A DNA stretch of 64,000 nucleotides from Leuctra nigra (lineage: Eukaryota > Arthropoda > Insecta > Plecoptera > Leuctridae): positions 15,098,345 through 15,162,344 of the forward strand of contig OW203762.1 of assembly GCA_934045905.1 (NCBI GenBank), written 5' to 3'. The translations under genes and the position numbers were made by a program. Under the pieces are notes generated by a model, which saw only the letters and a program-made list of their open reading frames with translations, ran no database searches and was not told where the DNA came from. Positions 21,496-34,145 of this stretch are shown one piece after another. Position 1 is the first letter of the stretch, and the number at the start of each line of letters is the position of its first letter.

Positions 21496-24400
21496 ATATA
21501 TACATTAAATACTAACGATTCTATAATGTACAATTAACCGCTTTACGCACGGAGTATAGATTATCAGCCCTTTCCGTGTTCTTTTTTACTTTCTTATAAA
21601 AACAATGAGAAATGAACAGTAGTTTGTTGAATTGGAGGGAAAACATCGTTAAGTCTTGAATTTACACGAAACTCACCCCCTCTGTGTGGAATTCTAATCG
21701 TTTTACAGTTCTTCATGGCCTTATTTGACTTTTAAATAAATTCTTTTACCTACGCAATGTGCTTACATAAAAGAGATTTGCATATTAAACTGCTGAGAAG
21801 CGTCAGTTTATTATCACGATTCTGAATAAATAAGCACGTTCTTTATGGCTGACGATGAAACGTCTCAATCTGCTGAGGAATGTCGAGATGAGCTTAGAGG
21901 ATTTGATTCTAGTAAATACGAGAGGTTGTTGATGAAAAACGCGTTCAAGGATTACGCAAATCAATCCAAATACTCGAACACAAGTCAAATGTTTCACAAT
22001 GGAGTATTTTCCAAGATCCAAGTACTTTTTATTATTGAAAAACACATTCTGACCCGACAGTAGTTGGAAGCAGGGTCGCGATATTTATTTATTATTGAAA
22101 AACTTGAATGGTGAAGGTAGGTTAGTACGCCAAATTATTTTATATGTGTGTTGTTTAATTTATAAAAATATGAAAGTGCTACAAAATCTTATAAATTGAG
22201 TTCCCATCTTGGGGGACACTGGGAAATTCCTAATGTATATATTAACTAAAACGTTATATTTTAACTAAATTGCATTTAACAACCAGTCTAAAGCCTGTAG
22301 TAGTCTTAAAAGTCTCACTCTTCGCAAATTTTAAGTTCGATATTATACTTTTTATTTCACGGATTTACATTTTTAATTTTTTTATCAATGCCAAAAAATG
22401 TTACAAAATATTAAATGCATGCTATTTTTGTCCCAATTATTGTGCAAACCTTCGAATTATTTCAATTATTTCATAATTTTCTTTAAGCTGCACTGTAAGA
22501 AAATGTGTCCCATGTCCTGGTGATTCCTTCCCCTTGCCCATCTTCTCCACCAAGCCATTATAACAGCCGAGGAAACGCGTCTGCGATATTATTTAAGAAA
22601 ATTGTTCTTCCACGTCTAGCACAACAATGAGAGGATCTTATTAATAATGAATGAGTGAGTTGCCTCTTATGTGTTCCAAATTTCATCTCGATCAGAGATA
22701 CAATGGGGCGGGACATGCACAGCATTTGTGTACACGAGCCGAAACAGGGCTCAAAAGGATCGAGTATAAATTTAAATTTTGTTGTTTGATTCTATTTTTA
22801 GCATCAAACGTTTAAATTACACTCCTACATTCAACAGTGTACACAGCTGGTTTTCCGCATGAGTGATGTATATAATTACATTTTATTCCCACCTCAATAG
22901 CAGTGGAGGTGCCGTGATGTGGGGTGGAGGTGCCGGTATACCGCGTCGAATCACTCTAATTAACCACAACACAGTGACAGAAATAGACATTATTGTATCC
23001 GTACAGTTGGAATGTCCAAATCACCAGGTAGCTGAGGGTTCGCACATTTCTGACAACAAGGAAATTACGTGGTTTCAGTGGAAATTAAAAGCTAATTAGG
23101 TTTCATGTATAATTAAGACAGATTTACTTTTCCGGAAATGAAACATAAATTGAGCAAAAGTTCGAGCTTTAATGGTCGTATTTCTGGATACATTCAGCAG
23201 AGATTGGTATTGTTTGCCGTCTTGAGTTCTGTAATTCAGCCCCGGTATTTCCCCGACATCGCATTCCACTTGATATTACCAAACTGTGCGAATCACACCA
23301 ACGAACCAAAATTAATTAAATTGTTATTAAACCGAGTCTCGACGATCCGCCATAGTTTGCTCGATAGCATTGAGACCCAGACTCCATGAGTAGTGCTGTA
23401 TACTCAGTGACACGTTTATATGGCGTCCCAGACAGAATTCAAGGGAAGAGAACAATTTCCTCTCTGCAAGACAAGTACAAAAACAACAGGATGTTTCTTA
23501 TTAAGAATGGTAATTATTTCATCAGTAATGTTGTTTCTGAAGTAAGTTTATAAGACATGTTACAGCTTAGACAACATGAAGGAAGAATGTTAGGGATTCT
23601 TGAATTTACAATTTGACGAACACTATGTGAACATGAGGGAATTCGTAGAACTTTCGCGATGAGTTTTTATATCTGTCCTCGGCCGTTGGGGCAAATTGAG
23701 GATTATACATTAGGTCTATAAGTCTACAAGGTATATGTAATTGGTGTATCTCAAATAGCCTGTTCTTAGTAAAAGGGTTTTATTTTTATGTCGTGCCTTA
23801 TTCAATAGACGAACATAATATTACGACTGGAGACAAAACCCATGAATTAATTGATGTCAAATTGTAATAGCACATTGTTGACGGATTTCTTGAGCGTTGT
23901 TATTTTGCATATTTTTACATTAATTTTTATAAGTCGCCAATCGAGAAAAGAAAATTACTTTTTTTAATCAAAAATTAAACTAGTACAAATAATAACGAAG
24001 AAAAAATGTAGCAATTACAACCTGTTAACTACTAATTAACTACGTTTTTATTAAAACTAATCATGACAAACATTTTAATTGTTCTTCTCCAATCGTGTTC
24101 TAGAATGTGTCTGCAACAAGCAACAGAATCGGTCGCTCTGGCCTCATAGTGAAGTGAAAGCCTGATGTAAGAGAGAGTCTTGAAGATTCTGCCAACCAAC
24201 GGCATATCAATAGTGATACTTAGAGGAGTTTGGGGGCAAAGCCTCCGAGAAAATTGTGATTCAAGGTCATTCAATTTGGTGTAATTTTGAATCGTAATAA
24301 TCCTAATTTTCTGGAAAAAATTAAATTTGATGTATCTACCAATGATAGATCTTAGTCTAGAAATCTTAATATTCTAAAAAAATCAAATATAATCACTGAA

Positions 24401-26448
24401 GTCAAATAATGTTAGTAGTACCTAAAAGATAATATATTATGGTATTCCAATATTTTTAATAATTGTTATTTTTGTTCACCATTTAATTTAACTGTGCTTT
24501 ATATTTTAGACGAATGCCTGAATAATACTCAATGTCAATTAGAATGTCTAAATGTCATGCTAAATTTGGTTTGCAAAGAGCTATACTGTGTCTACCAGTA
24601 GTATAGTTAAAGCTGTTTCTCTTAAAGAGAAAAATGGGTTATGACCAAGCAAGACAAAAGTTGACGAACCATTCTTGTCAGAAAAAACACATGACTCTAA
24701 TTCCATTTCTTCATTAAATATGTTTGAGAAATGATACCTACACCCTCACTTTTCCCACTCACCAATCTACCACAACATTAGAAAACTAAAACTTAGGATG
24801 TAGCAAATTACTGTACTGTAATACTGTACAAGAAACTGGAACACGAAATTCAGTTATTGACTTTTCATGTTTACCTTCAATTATCATGAAAAAAATCATT
24901 TTAAACTTGTCTATAGGGCCGAAATCAAACAATCGTTGTGTTCTTATTGGAGGACAACGGCTTTTTCTATTTCTCTCTCCCGCCCCCCTCCCCGCAACTA
25001 CCCCATCTAACCTAACAACACCACTGAACTGCATAAGTTTCCTTGAACATTCTTGAGATCATTTGATGACCAAGTTTTATGGTGACGTCACGCGACGGTA
25101 GTACTCAACGTGGAATTTACAGCGATATCTTCTAATATTATCGATAGTGATTGAGCGAGCGTCACCACAGAACTCTTATGGCTTCTTATGGCAAGGCAGC
25201 CAATAGGTCTGCAATTACGTACACAGTACACACACTAATGTCGTCAAGAGCGGCCTCGTATATATTTTTTGAACGAGATCACTAGATGGTTGAATATTAA
25301 AGAATGGAACAGTTTGATCGATGAACTTAAAACTTTCGATGCTCATTGACCCCTACATTTTACGTGTTTCTGACAATTTTCAGACAAATCTGTCGAGAAT
25401 TCAAGAGTTATTACATTTTACGAACATGTTATGCTTGTTTTGAAATATTTAGCAAATGCATTCAAAGAAATTTAAAGACACAATTATCATTGATCCTTTG
25501 ACGCATTCAATCAGATTTTCTTCCTAATTCTCAAGGTCTTTATATAGAGCCGCAACTTTCACATGAGAGCCAATCACATTACGAAGTATCGCTTATCAAC
25601 GCTTTACACAGATCACTTCCCCGACATTATCTAAGGACTTAATATTCAAAGATATAATCAACGAATTCCTCAAACTAATCTCGGAATCCGCTGATATCGA
25701 AGGCTCAAGTCGGCGGTCGCACCAAGACTTATTCCACACGACAGTACTCGAGGTCGTCGAATACCCGTGGTCAACCCCCCACGTGACTAGTGATAATTGA
25801 AAGCTCCATTGTGAGCGCGGAATGCAATGAAACCCATTGAAACCAGCTGAAATGAACCGTGAACCAAAGGACATAAGTTTACTCGACTAAAGCTAGGACT
25901 TTGAGGGATTACGAGAGTCCAGTCGAAGAGGTAAGTTAGAACATGATAATTATATTGAACCAACAATGGGATGGCATGGGGGAGTTTTAGCTTTACTGGA
26001 TGCTCTAGAATGTGATATTTGATTGGGAATTCATTGATTTAGTTTGGAAAGGGGTCAAGTTATTGGATTAATTATTGTTGAATGTTTTCGTGGCATTACT
26101 TTTAAGCGAGTAACAATGTCGTAATTTGTTTCTGCAAGACTTTTTATTTCTATTTCGAAGCGTGGTCAATTGTTCACACTTGAAAATGTTAACTTCACAT
26201 TTGTTGCACTGGTTTGTTTTAATGGTCCGGGTGAAGTGAGTTTTTAATTTTCTTTTCAACATCCTGACTGTGTTATTTTTTAAATTCTCTGCACAGTCTG
26301 GTCAGTCTCTGGATGATTACAGTGCAACAGAGTTCTCTCCCAAAAATAATAATAATCGGATGATAATAACAACAATCGGATAAAATCAAATTTAAATCGG
26401 AATGCTTCATAACAGGTTATATTACAAAGTATAATTATTATTATTTTT
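21493..26448. other. Long gene-poor stretch
   Basis: No supported gene. A GGTGGAGGTGCCG block occurs at about 22908-22935 and again near 54040. Degenerate repeat modules lie near 25150-25400. The only frame that looks compositionally coding is at 21845-22063, listed separately. Confidence 0.4.
21845..22063 (+). CDS. Hypothetical short ORF, doubtful
   Basis: A 72-residue frame begins M-A-D-D-E-T-S-Q-S-A and is hydrophilic, acidic at the start and balanced in composition for about 50 residues, unlike the lysine/phenylalanine-rich accidental frames around it. The end is AT-derived. It could be the first exon of an unseen gene or a pseudogene piece. I do not recognise the protein and see no clear donor site. 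Confidence 0.2.
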   Translation: MADDETSQSAEECRDELRGFDSSKYERLLMKNAFKDYANQSKYSNTSQMFHNGVFSKIQVLFIIEKHILTRQ

Positions 26449-26575
26449 ACTCCTCATTCTTCACATGCTCTAATCTTGCGACTCCACAGCTCCTAGGAAA
26501 TCCATCTCCTCCAGCAACATTTCCCTACCCCCTGCATTATCTCCCACGTTTCAGCACTGTACTGGAGTATTCCGC
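26449..26575 (-). pseudogene. Degenerate RTE-type LINE fragment
   Basis: The stretch CTCATTCTTCACATGCTCTA...CATTATCTCCCACGTTTC matches, with substitutions and small gaps, bases 58361-58470 of the intact RTE LINE (coding for the region around the G-A-E-T-W-E-M-T motif after the reverse transcriptase). Frame is lost. The less similar pyrimidine-rich sequence up to about 26990 may be part of the same relic. Confidence 0.6.
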
Positions 26576-27629
26576 TAATATGTTACACAAAATCTGAATA
26601 TATTGTGTTTAAATAATATATTTATAAAATTTTCCCCAAAACAACTTACATCTGATGAGACTTCCCAAACCCCTAATTTCACCCCTTGGGCCTCATTCAC
26701 ATCGCGATCCATAACCTAATCGTCCACAATAATATCCGAGTTCCACATTCAATCTATTTCATTCCGCAACTCTCGTGACCTTGGCACGAGGTGTGCAGAA
26801 GAAGTTGATTCGTGTCTTTTTTTCCAGGTCAGTTATTTCTGGTATTAACTTTCGATTCAGGTTTCCCATGACTCCGATATTTCTTTCATTTTCTTTTCGC
26901 TTTTCACTGACACATTTTTCAACCAGATATCATTCACTCCCACATCAAACAACCCAACCTTTCTTCTCATTTCTTTGAATGCTGGTTCAGCCACGCCCCA
27001 CGATTTGCTCATGAGAACAAAGTATTTTCCGAAACCGAGTTATTGGGTTACATTTAGACCGCCATTAAATATAATATGATGTGATAGCACATTTTCTTGT
27101 AGGTCGTAAAGCAAACTTCAGAGGATTTCAAGTAAGGAAACTGGTTATAAAACTTCAGGTAAATCAAAGACATCAAATATTCATTGTGCCTTGGTACGTT
27201 TATAATTTAACAGCATCAATCATTACCTATCTCATAATTTAAATGGTATCTTTCTACTAAGAAATATATTTTTCAAGATCAAAAGAATTTCATAATGCTT
27301 ATTCTACCAGATCCCCCTGAGCCAATAGGAATTTGTTTTTAATGTAGTGATGTCTTGAGAGAAGAGATCGCCCACAAAGTCTCAATGGTTGTGGGAAGGT
27401 GGGTTGAAGGAGGGGGTGAGGGGGGGGGACGTGCCCTATGTCACCATCGGGGGTAAAGTGGTCTTAAAGTCTCGGAGTCGGAAGGTAATTTTTGAAGTTG
27501 TCTTTAAGATCTCAGGAATATAGACACAGAAATGACAGAGAACAAAATTATATTTCTATACGCGTAATTTTGTTATCTGTTATTGTGTATGTTATTAATT
27601 TTCTCAAGGGTAAAATTTTATAAGAAAAT
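26576..27629. other. Intergenic DNA, pyrimidine-rich then AT-rich
   Basis: A G-rich run lies at 27413-27430. No gene recognised. Confidence 0.4.
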
Positions 27630-28535
27630 AGAGTTTGTTGAGCGAGCGAAGCGAGCGTCTCCTTTTGGCTCTTTTGGCACGGACATCTGTTTTTTTTTTT
27701 TTTTTTTTTTTTTTTTGGCTGCTAATAGCCGATACACAGGTCGCACCGTTTCACCGATCGATCTGAAATTTTGCACACATGTAAAACCAACCTTCTCTGT
27801 TTGCAGACCATAATTTTTTAGAAATCCATTCATTGGTTGAAATTTAAATAAACATCTCCTGATAGGCTGAAAAATGAAAATGGACTTCGACAAATGTGAT
27901 CGACCTTATATTTTGCATGGTCATTAGGACCAACATTGTCTCTTATTTTACAAATTTTCAGCCAAATCCTCCCATTGGTTAAAATTTAAAAAAATATTTC
28001 ATGTGCTTTTTGAAATTTAAACCAGAACCGTTTGACCGATCAACTTAAAATTTTGCATGGTCATCGGGTCCAACATTATCTGTATTTTTGACAATTTTCA
28101 GACTATAAACTGTGTTTAAATTCAAAAGTTATCGACAGTTTACGGATATTGCGTGTTGGCTATCATATTTCTCGAATTTCATATTTCACGGAATCTTCGA
28201 ATCTTCACTTCAAGGTTGTTAGAGCAGAAACTTTCAAACGTATTATGAAACTGATATGACCGTTTAAAATTTTTTTGAACGATATCCTGTGATTTTTGGA
28301 AATTAGCAAGGAATCGTTCAATCATAAAGGTTCAATCGATCAACTTAAAACTTTGCGCGGTTATTGGGACCAATATTTTAGGAATTGTTGGAGATGTGCA
28401 TACAAGTCTGTGACGAAATTCAAGAATTATTGGCTTTTAAGGCCATTTTCGATAAACATAATTTCGGTTCGAGGTGTTGCGCGTATCCGTGCTCGCTCAT
28501 CAACGCGTTACTCAGAGCGTTTTCCTAGTGTATAA
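27630..28535. repeat. Cluster of degenerate repeat modules with T27 tract
   Basis: Begins with GAGCGAGCGAAGCGAGCG (27640-27657) and T27 (27690-27716). At least four copies follow of a module close to GACCGATCAACTTAAAATTT plus TGCATGGTCATTGGGACC, at about 27760, 27895, 28035 and 28325. A TCAACGCGTTACTCAGAGCG copy ends the stretch. The module is related to the GCCGATCGATCTGAAATTTT block inside the E elements. The unit length is irregular, so this is an old array or a series of fragments. Confidence 0.55.
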
Positions 28536-28788
28536 AAATCTGCGCATCCAATAGAAGAAGTTGATCCGTTTGGAACTCATTGAACGTGATTGATTTTATT
28601 TATCTCGAGGCACATCGAGGCTCTTTCACCAACGTCTTTCGTTTAACAAATGAAATAGATATATGAAATAGATGTGAAAGAAGACATGAACAGTATTGAG
28701 TTTAGAAGGAATGTCACGGGCATTAATGGATTGGAAACAGAGATAGGAGGAAGAGTAGGAGTATGAGAAAGAAGATTTGAAAGAGTTA

Positions 28789-28979
28789 ATAGACCACATT
28801 TTAAATTATCTAGATAGCTCTGCTTTTCAAAAAATTTCATATGCAGTACGGTGATCCTCATATCTATTAGTGTTTTTTAACAATGGATCATAACATGATT
28901 AGATATGAGGATCACGGTACTGCATATGACATTTTTTGAAAAACAGAGATTACTAGATAATTTAAAATGTGGTCTATTA
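28789..28979. repeat. Hairpin with about 78 bp arms
   Basis: Bases 28789-28866 and 28900-28979 are near reverse complements (landmarks TAGACCACATTTTAAATTATC and its mirror) around a loop of about 33 nt. This is MITE-like; no target duplication was seen. Confidence 0.85.
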
Positions 28980-29086
28980 TAGTATTGGTTATTATAAGTA
29001 GGTACTACCTATTAAGTATATATAATTAATTGTTTTAAGTTGTATTTGTGTTTCCTTGCCACCTGTTAAAAACTAATTGCAAGATG

Positions 29087-29157
29087 TAAATAAATAAATA
29101 AATGAATACATAAATAAATACATAAATAAATAAAAATAAATAACAACAACAACAAAG
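29087..29157. repeat. AAAT/AAC microsatellite
   Basis: Imperfect AAAT repeats followed by ACA repeats. Confidence 0.9.
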
Positions 29158-30519
29158 CAAACAATTATTGTTTCCTTGTGGGCTATTTATGAGATGTCAG
29201 ATTTTACTAATAATTGGAGGTCAATCGTTGGATTTGTGTAAAATTGCCCATAGATCACCCAAAACAGTAATATTCTTCTACCATGAGCATCACCAAAAGT
29301 ACAGATATGTGAGGTACCCATTCTGAATTGTGCCTACAAGATGGCGCCAACAGTGAGTCACATGAAAACTATAATCCTCATCCCGATAAAACCATCTCAT
29401 TTTCTATTTCGTTGTGATTGTCGCGCTGTTGTTTCCGAGTCCTCTGTGGCTTCTTCCGTCGGTTTAATCTCATCAAGGTAGTGCAGGAGACTTCTTTACC
29501 ACACTAATTAATTACTTAAATACCATCTCAAGAGTCGCAGCGCAGACCAAAGCGTTGAAACTTTGAAGAAAATCTATTTCGAATATTCTAAGATTCATCC
29601 TTCGTATAATCTAATTCCACCTGTTTCCATGTATTTACGTATAGACTTTAGGTTCCGTCTCTCTCGACTCTTCAAACATTCATCAATTAATTTGCTTTGA
29701 TATCTTCTGATGTACGAAGATCTTGTGAAGGGTCACATTGAAAAATAAAAACTTTGCCTCGTAATGTTCAGTAATTGGAATGAGAGCTTCTCAAAGAGAA
29801 CGGCGAATGCGAGTTTATCAACTGAAATGTCCAAATAACTGAGCCAGAATAATTTTAGGTCTACTCTTAAAATCGTCGATTCCACTTGTGAGAAGTTTCA
29901 TTCGTTTTACAAACTTCATTTTTACAGTATTTTTAAGAGGAATTATATCTTGAAAGAGGTCAGTCAACTTATAATAAAAGCTGATTAGGAAATGAAAGTA
30001 TTCGTGCCAATTAATTGTTGAAATTTTTAAAAGTCATTAATGAGAAAACTTTACATAAAACCCATATTTCTATAAATAATTGATGAAAAGAGCTGTTTTA
30101 ATTGAAGAATCAATTCCCTAAGAATATTATCTTTAGAAATATTGAGTACTTTTTTTGCATTCATAATAAGTTGTTTCATAATTTTCATCCTTGGTCTTAA
30201 TGAAATAATTTTTGATTCAATATGGTCATACACTAATTTTTTATGAAATTCCACTATTAAAACAATTAGCAAATGATGGAATCACCTGCCTCGCAAAGCT
30301 ATCCGTTAAATCGTATTACTAATTAAATATCATTTTGATCATATTACAAAGATGTATTTATACTAAGATTGAGATAATGTTGTAAACTAGATAAAACGTC
30401 ACATTCTCAATATCCTATAATTGTAGTCATTGGAACCCTTAACGTCCGCCATTGCTCTAGCCCAACAACAATAGATACCATGGAGTGCAATCGTGTTTCT
30501 TACTTTTTACAATTCAGCT
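29158..30519. other. Intergenic DNA
   Basis: Nothing coding recognised. A partial copy of the ATTCTGAATNGTGCC repeat is near 29320-29360. Confidence 0.4.
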
Positions 30520-30760
30520 TGCACGAACCTCTTTCGATTTACATTAGCAATGCAGAAGATTTGAGATTCCTTCGGAAGAAATCTCACGGACGAATTGGCA
30601 CGTTGGCGGGTCAGATGGTAAATCATTGTATTTTGCATAGTAAGTAATTTCTCATCATAATAAAGACTTATTTAAAACTACCAAATATCCCCACCATATC
30701 TATTCTGAATGGTGCCATCAAGATGGACAATGAGTGGCAACAATAATAATTCCTCATGCT
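30520..30760. repeat. Dispersed repeat, copy 2 (pairs with 5990-6430)
   Basis: Shares ACATTAGCAAT, GGCACGTTGGCGGGTCAG and ATTCTGAATGGTGCCATCA blocks with the first copy, in the same order. Confidence 0.45.
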
Positions 30761-30825
30761 CACTATGTATACAGTTTTTAAAATTAGACATATTAAGGCG
30801 GCTGGGTAGTGAGTTTGACCTTGAA

Positions 30826-31155
30826 GAGTTTTTTAATTGATTTTTATCAATATCTTTTACCGATGTAATTATTAATAAAAAATAAGGCTTTGTAGTCTTC
30901 AGAACATTTTAAGGAAAATTATTTTTGAGCTTGGAATGGTTTTTATTTTTGTTTTCCCCTTTAGACGTTTAGTGCATGAAAATTAGTAAAAATATGGCAC
31001 TAAACGTCTGTAGGACAAAATAAAACTAATAACCCATTCCAAACTATGAAATTAGTTTAATTGAACAGTTTAATTGACTCGTATGAAGCCTTATTTTATT
31101 ATCAATTACATTGGTAAAATATATTGATAAAAATCGATTCTAAAACTCTGAAGTA
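30826..31155. repeat. Foldback repeat with about 150 bp arms
   Basis: Two diverged inverted arms meet at a short loop near 30976-30995. At the centre TTTAGACGTTTAGTGC faces GCACTAAACGTCTG, and at the outside ATTTTTATCAATAT blocks face each other. This is an old MITE-like element, with no target duplication found. Confidence 0.8.
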
Positions 31156-32398
31156 CGTTGAGAAACTGGGATTTATGGATTACTTCTTGTAGGCAGGCAT
31201 ATTCATCTACAGTGGGATATCGAAAGTTTAGGCTACAACTGAGCTTTAAGACATGATGCAGCTTTCAAGGGACCAACACGTATTTCTTATCCTGCTCTTT
31301 CTCTTGAGACGCCATTGTTCCGTTGTGTCTGTTGTCAAGGTTACGAATTCCAGATTATACTGTCATGTCAAGTAGTATTGTGACGTCATATCACATTGTC
31401 ACGTTATGAGATAAGTCTGGCGAGAGAAGAATTCGTTATGAGCGGCAGAAAAATATTTTAATATTCAGAAAATTTGTTAGCTTGATCCTTTCTCTACAGA
31501 TTGAAGTATAGTATTTAGGTTTTGAATAATAGCTTTATAAATACTATCTGACACAATTTCACACTTTTCTAGTCTTATTTACATGTCTATTAGTACGTTG
31601 AGTTAAATGTTTACATCAGATATTGCATTAAATAGTTCCAATTTGTCGGCATTTCTCTTGTTTTATTTTATTTTCACTAACTCTGTCCTCCTCGGTTATC
31701 AATATTCAGATACATTTATCACACCATCATAGAAAAATATTATCATTATCCTTAACATATACTGAATCTAAACGTGCTCCAACGTGTTATATAATATTAA
31801 AATCATTAAAATACAATTTTCCAATATTAAAATTTCATTCAATCTGTTTTAAGTATGTAGAATTCCATTACGTAATTTGTGCTTCCATACAAACTACAAA
31901 AGAAGAATACATAGAATCCTGAGTACTCGGTTTAAATTATTTAAGCAATATAACATGTAAATAAGTTTCAAGTATTTACTGAGCACAAACTAGTAAACAA
32001 ATTGCATGGAATTAATTAAAAAGCTCAGATAGATTAATAAAATCCATGTGAGTATTTTCTGGATGTACTTCAATGTTAGGGTCGATATGAAGAGCAGCAT
32101 AATCGATCATGCATGTATTAAAAATGCACTAAATAATTATACGTGTTGAAATCTATGTCGCATGCTAAACTATGTTATTTGACATCGCAATATAATCACG
32201 TCAATTCCACGACTTGTGTTGATATTCCAGCTATCATGTGACGACGTCATATAGTTCGTGCTGCGTCGCCATGTTTGTTTTCACAGCTGGTTGTCGAGCA
32301 ATGCACAGCTGACCAGCATGCACTTCGCATGACAGTTGACAGACAACCGCTAACCATGCCATGGGATAATGACTCAAAGTGACGATAAAACATGATGA
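31156..32398. other. Intergenic AT-rich DNA
   Basis: Nothing recognised. Confidence 0.4.
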
Positions 32399-33010
32399 CA
32401 TTGGTGGGATGCGTTTATCAGAAACCAGCAGACCACATAAAAAATTGTGGAATTGGTAGGATGCGTTAATAATAACATAGTAGACGGTATTACACATGGT
32501 AGAATTGGCGGGATGCGTTAATAATTACAAAGTAGACAACATCACAAATGGTGGAATAGGTAGGATTCGCTTAAAATAACTTAGTGTACAACATTACAAA
32601 TGGTGAAATTGGTGGGATGCATAATAATTACAAAGTAGACAACATAACAAATGGTGGAATAGTCAGGATTCGCTTATAATACTTTGTAGACAACATTACA
32701 ATTGGTGGAATTGGTAGGATGCGTTAATAATTACAAAGTAGACAACATAACATAACATATGATGGAATAGTCAGGATTCGCTTATAATACTTTGTAGATA
32801 ACATTACAATTGGTGGAATTGGTAGGAAGCGTTTATTATAACAAAGTTGACAAATTCCAAATGGTGTAATCGGTAGAATGCGTTTATCATTGTGTGGGAG
32901 GGGTTTATCACAACATGATAAACAACATGAGAATTGGTGGAATAGGTTAGATGCGTCTTCATCAAATAGTAGACCCGTTTACAAATGGTGGAATTGGTGG
33001 GATACGTTTC
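32399..33010. repeat. Minisatellite, about 12 units of 50-52 bp
   Basis: The unit reads approximately GGTGGAATTGGTAGGATGCG then TTAATAATTACAAAGTAGAC and AACATTACAAAT. Starts are near 32403, 32452, 32504, 32556, 32608, 32658, 32709, 32766, 32816, 32868 (expanded unit), 32940 and 32991. Two alternating subtypes (ATGCGTTAATAATTAC and ATTCGCTTATAATACTT) in the middle suggest duplication of a two-unit block. Confidence 0.92.
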
Positions 33011-33998
33011 TAATAGGCTGAGAAGCACCATGCAAATATTGACGTGTGTGATGTCTATATTAGAACATGTAATGTAATGTGGGATGGAATGTGTATGGAG
33101 GAATGTGGATACAGGAACGCGGATAACCACAGTATTACAATTGGTGGCATATAATGCGAATGTTTTAGTATGAAAGACAACTTAGGATACGTTTTATTAC
33201 AAATCGTTTTGTTATCTGTAATAAATAACTTGATATTGAACCGGATTATAAAGAATCTTAAAGATAGGGCTGATAAATTACTAGTTAAAAGTGGGCCAGC
33301 AATCGATTGGGTTGTTTATTGCTGATAGATATAAATTGATGTGAGGTCAGATGTTTAGATGTTGATAAAGTACGTTCATTGCATTTAATAAATCTTCGGC
33401 TGCAATGCAATTGTTCTATCTACATAATCTGCAGTATCGGTAAATTGGGGTTTATGCCCGACAAACAGCAAAACATATGCAAAGCAAACTAGTTTAAGAT
33501 TTTTTTATTGGTTTAAATAATTGTATATAACATTTTATGGGACGAAGATGAAAATTGAGATAGCTCAAAATAGTATTAACTAAAGAAGAAGCAACTACAA
33601 TCGAAGGTGGATAAATGTATTTGAATGCAGGTGCGGAGGTAGAGGGGATGGGGAACATACCCCCTCCCCTTCTTAACCAATTCCCATTCTAAACCAATTC
33701 CCCTCTCTATGTTTTTATACGTATACATGTCAAGATTAAAATATGCTTAAAGTATATAAAATCGCGAATAAATGCACCAAAATCAAGTCTGAAATTCAAA
33801 AAAATGTCGGTGCTATGCGCCCCGGACCCGCATATCCCTTAAGCGTCCTCTCCCCAGACCCCATTGTGTTCGTATCCAATATTATCTCCGGGGTAAGTTT
33901 GTATGCATATTATCCCCCCACCTTGAAAATTTAGTTCCTACGCGCCTGTTAGAATGAAATAGCACTCGTGCATAATCAAATCTTCACTTCATCCACAA
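33011..33998. other. Intergenic DNA
   Basis: No gene recognised. Confidence 0.4.
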
Positions 33999-34145
33999 CG
34001 TCGGACGTCGGTTTATTCTCAAACGTCTCGACGTCTTATTGTCATGCGGAGGGCGTCGCGACGGACACATTAATATTCCCCGCCGATAGAGCGCGCAACA
34101 ATACTTTCAACTAGGTCGACGTCGGCGTCCACGTCGGTAATGTCT
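33999..34145. other. CpG-rich patch with repeated GACGTCG motifs
   Basis: In about 150 bases there are many CpGs and repeated GACGTC/ACGTCGG motifs (34000-34010, 34024-34036, 34113-34137) inside AT-rich DNA. It has no open frame. It could be a regulatory or CRE-like cluster, or a repeat fragment; function unknown. Confidence 0.35.

Noticed and set aside
32399..33010. CRISPR-like array
   Set aside because: Repeats are contiguous 50-52 bp units without distinct spacers, and the sequence is eukaryotic.
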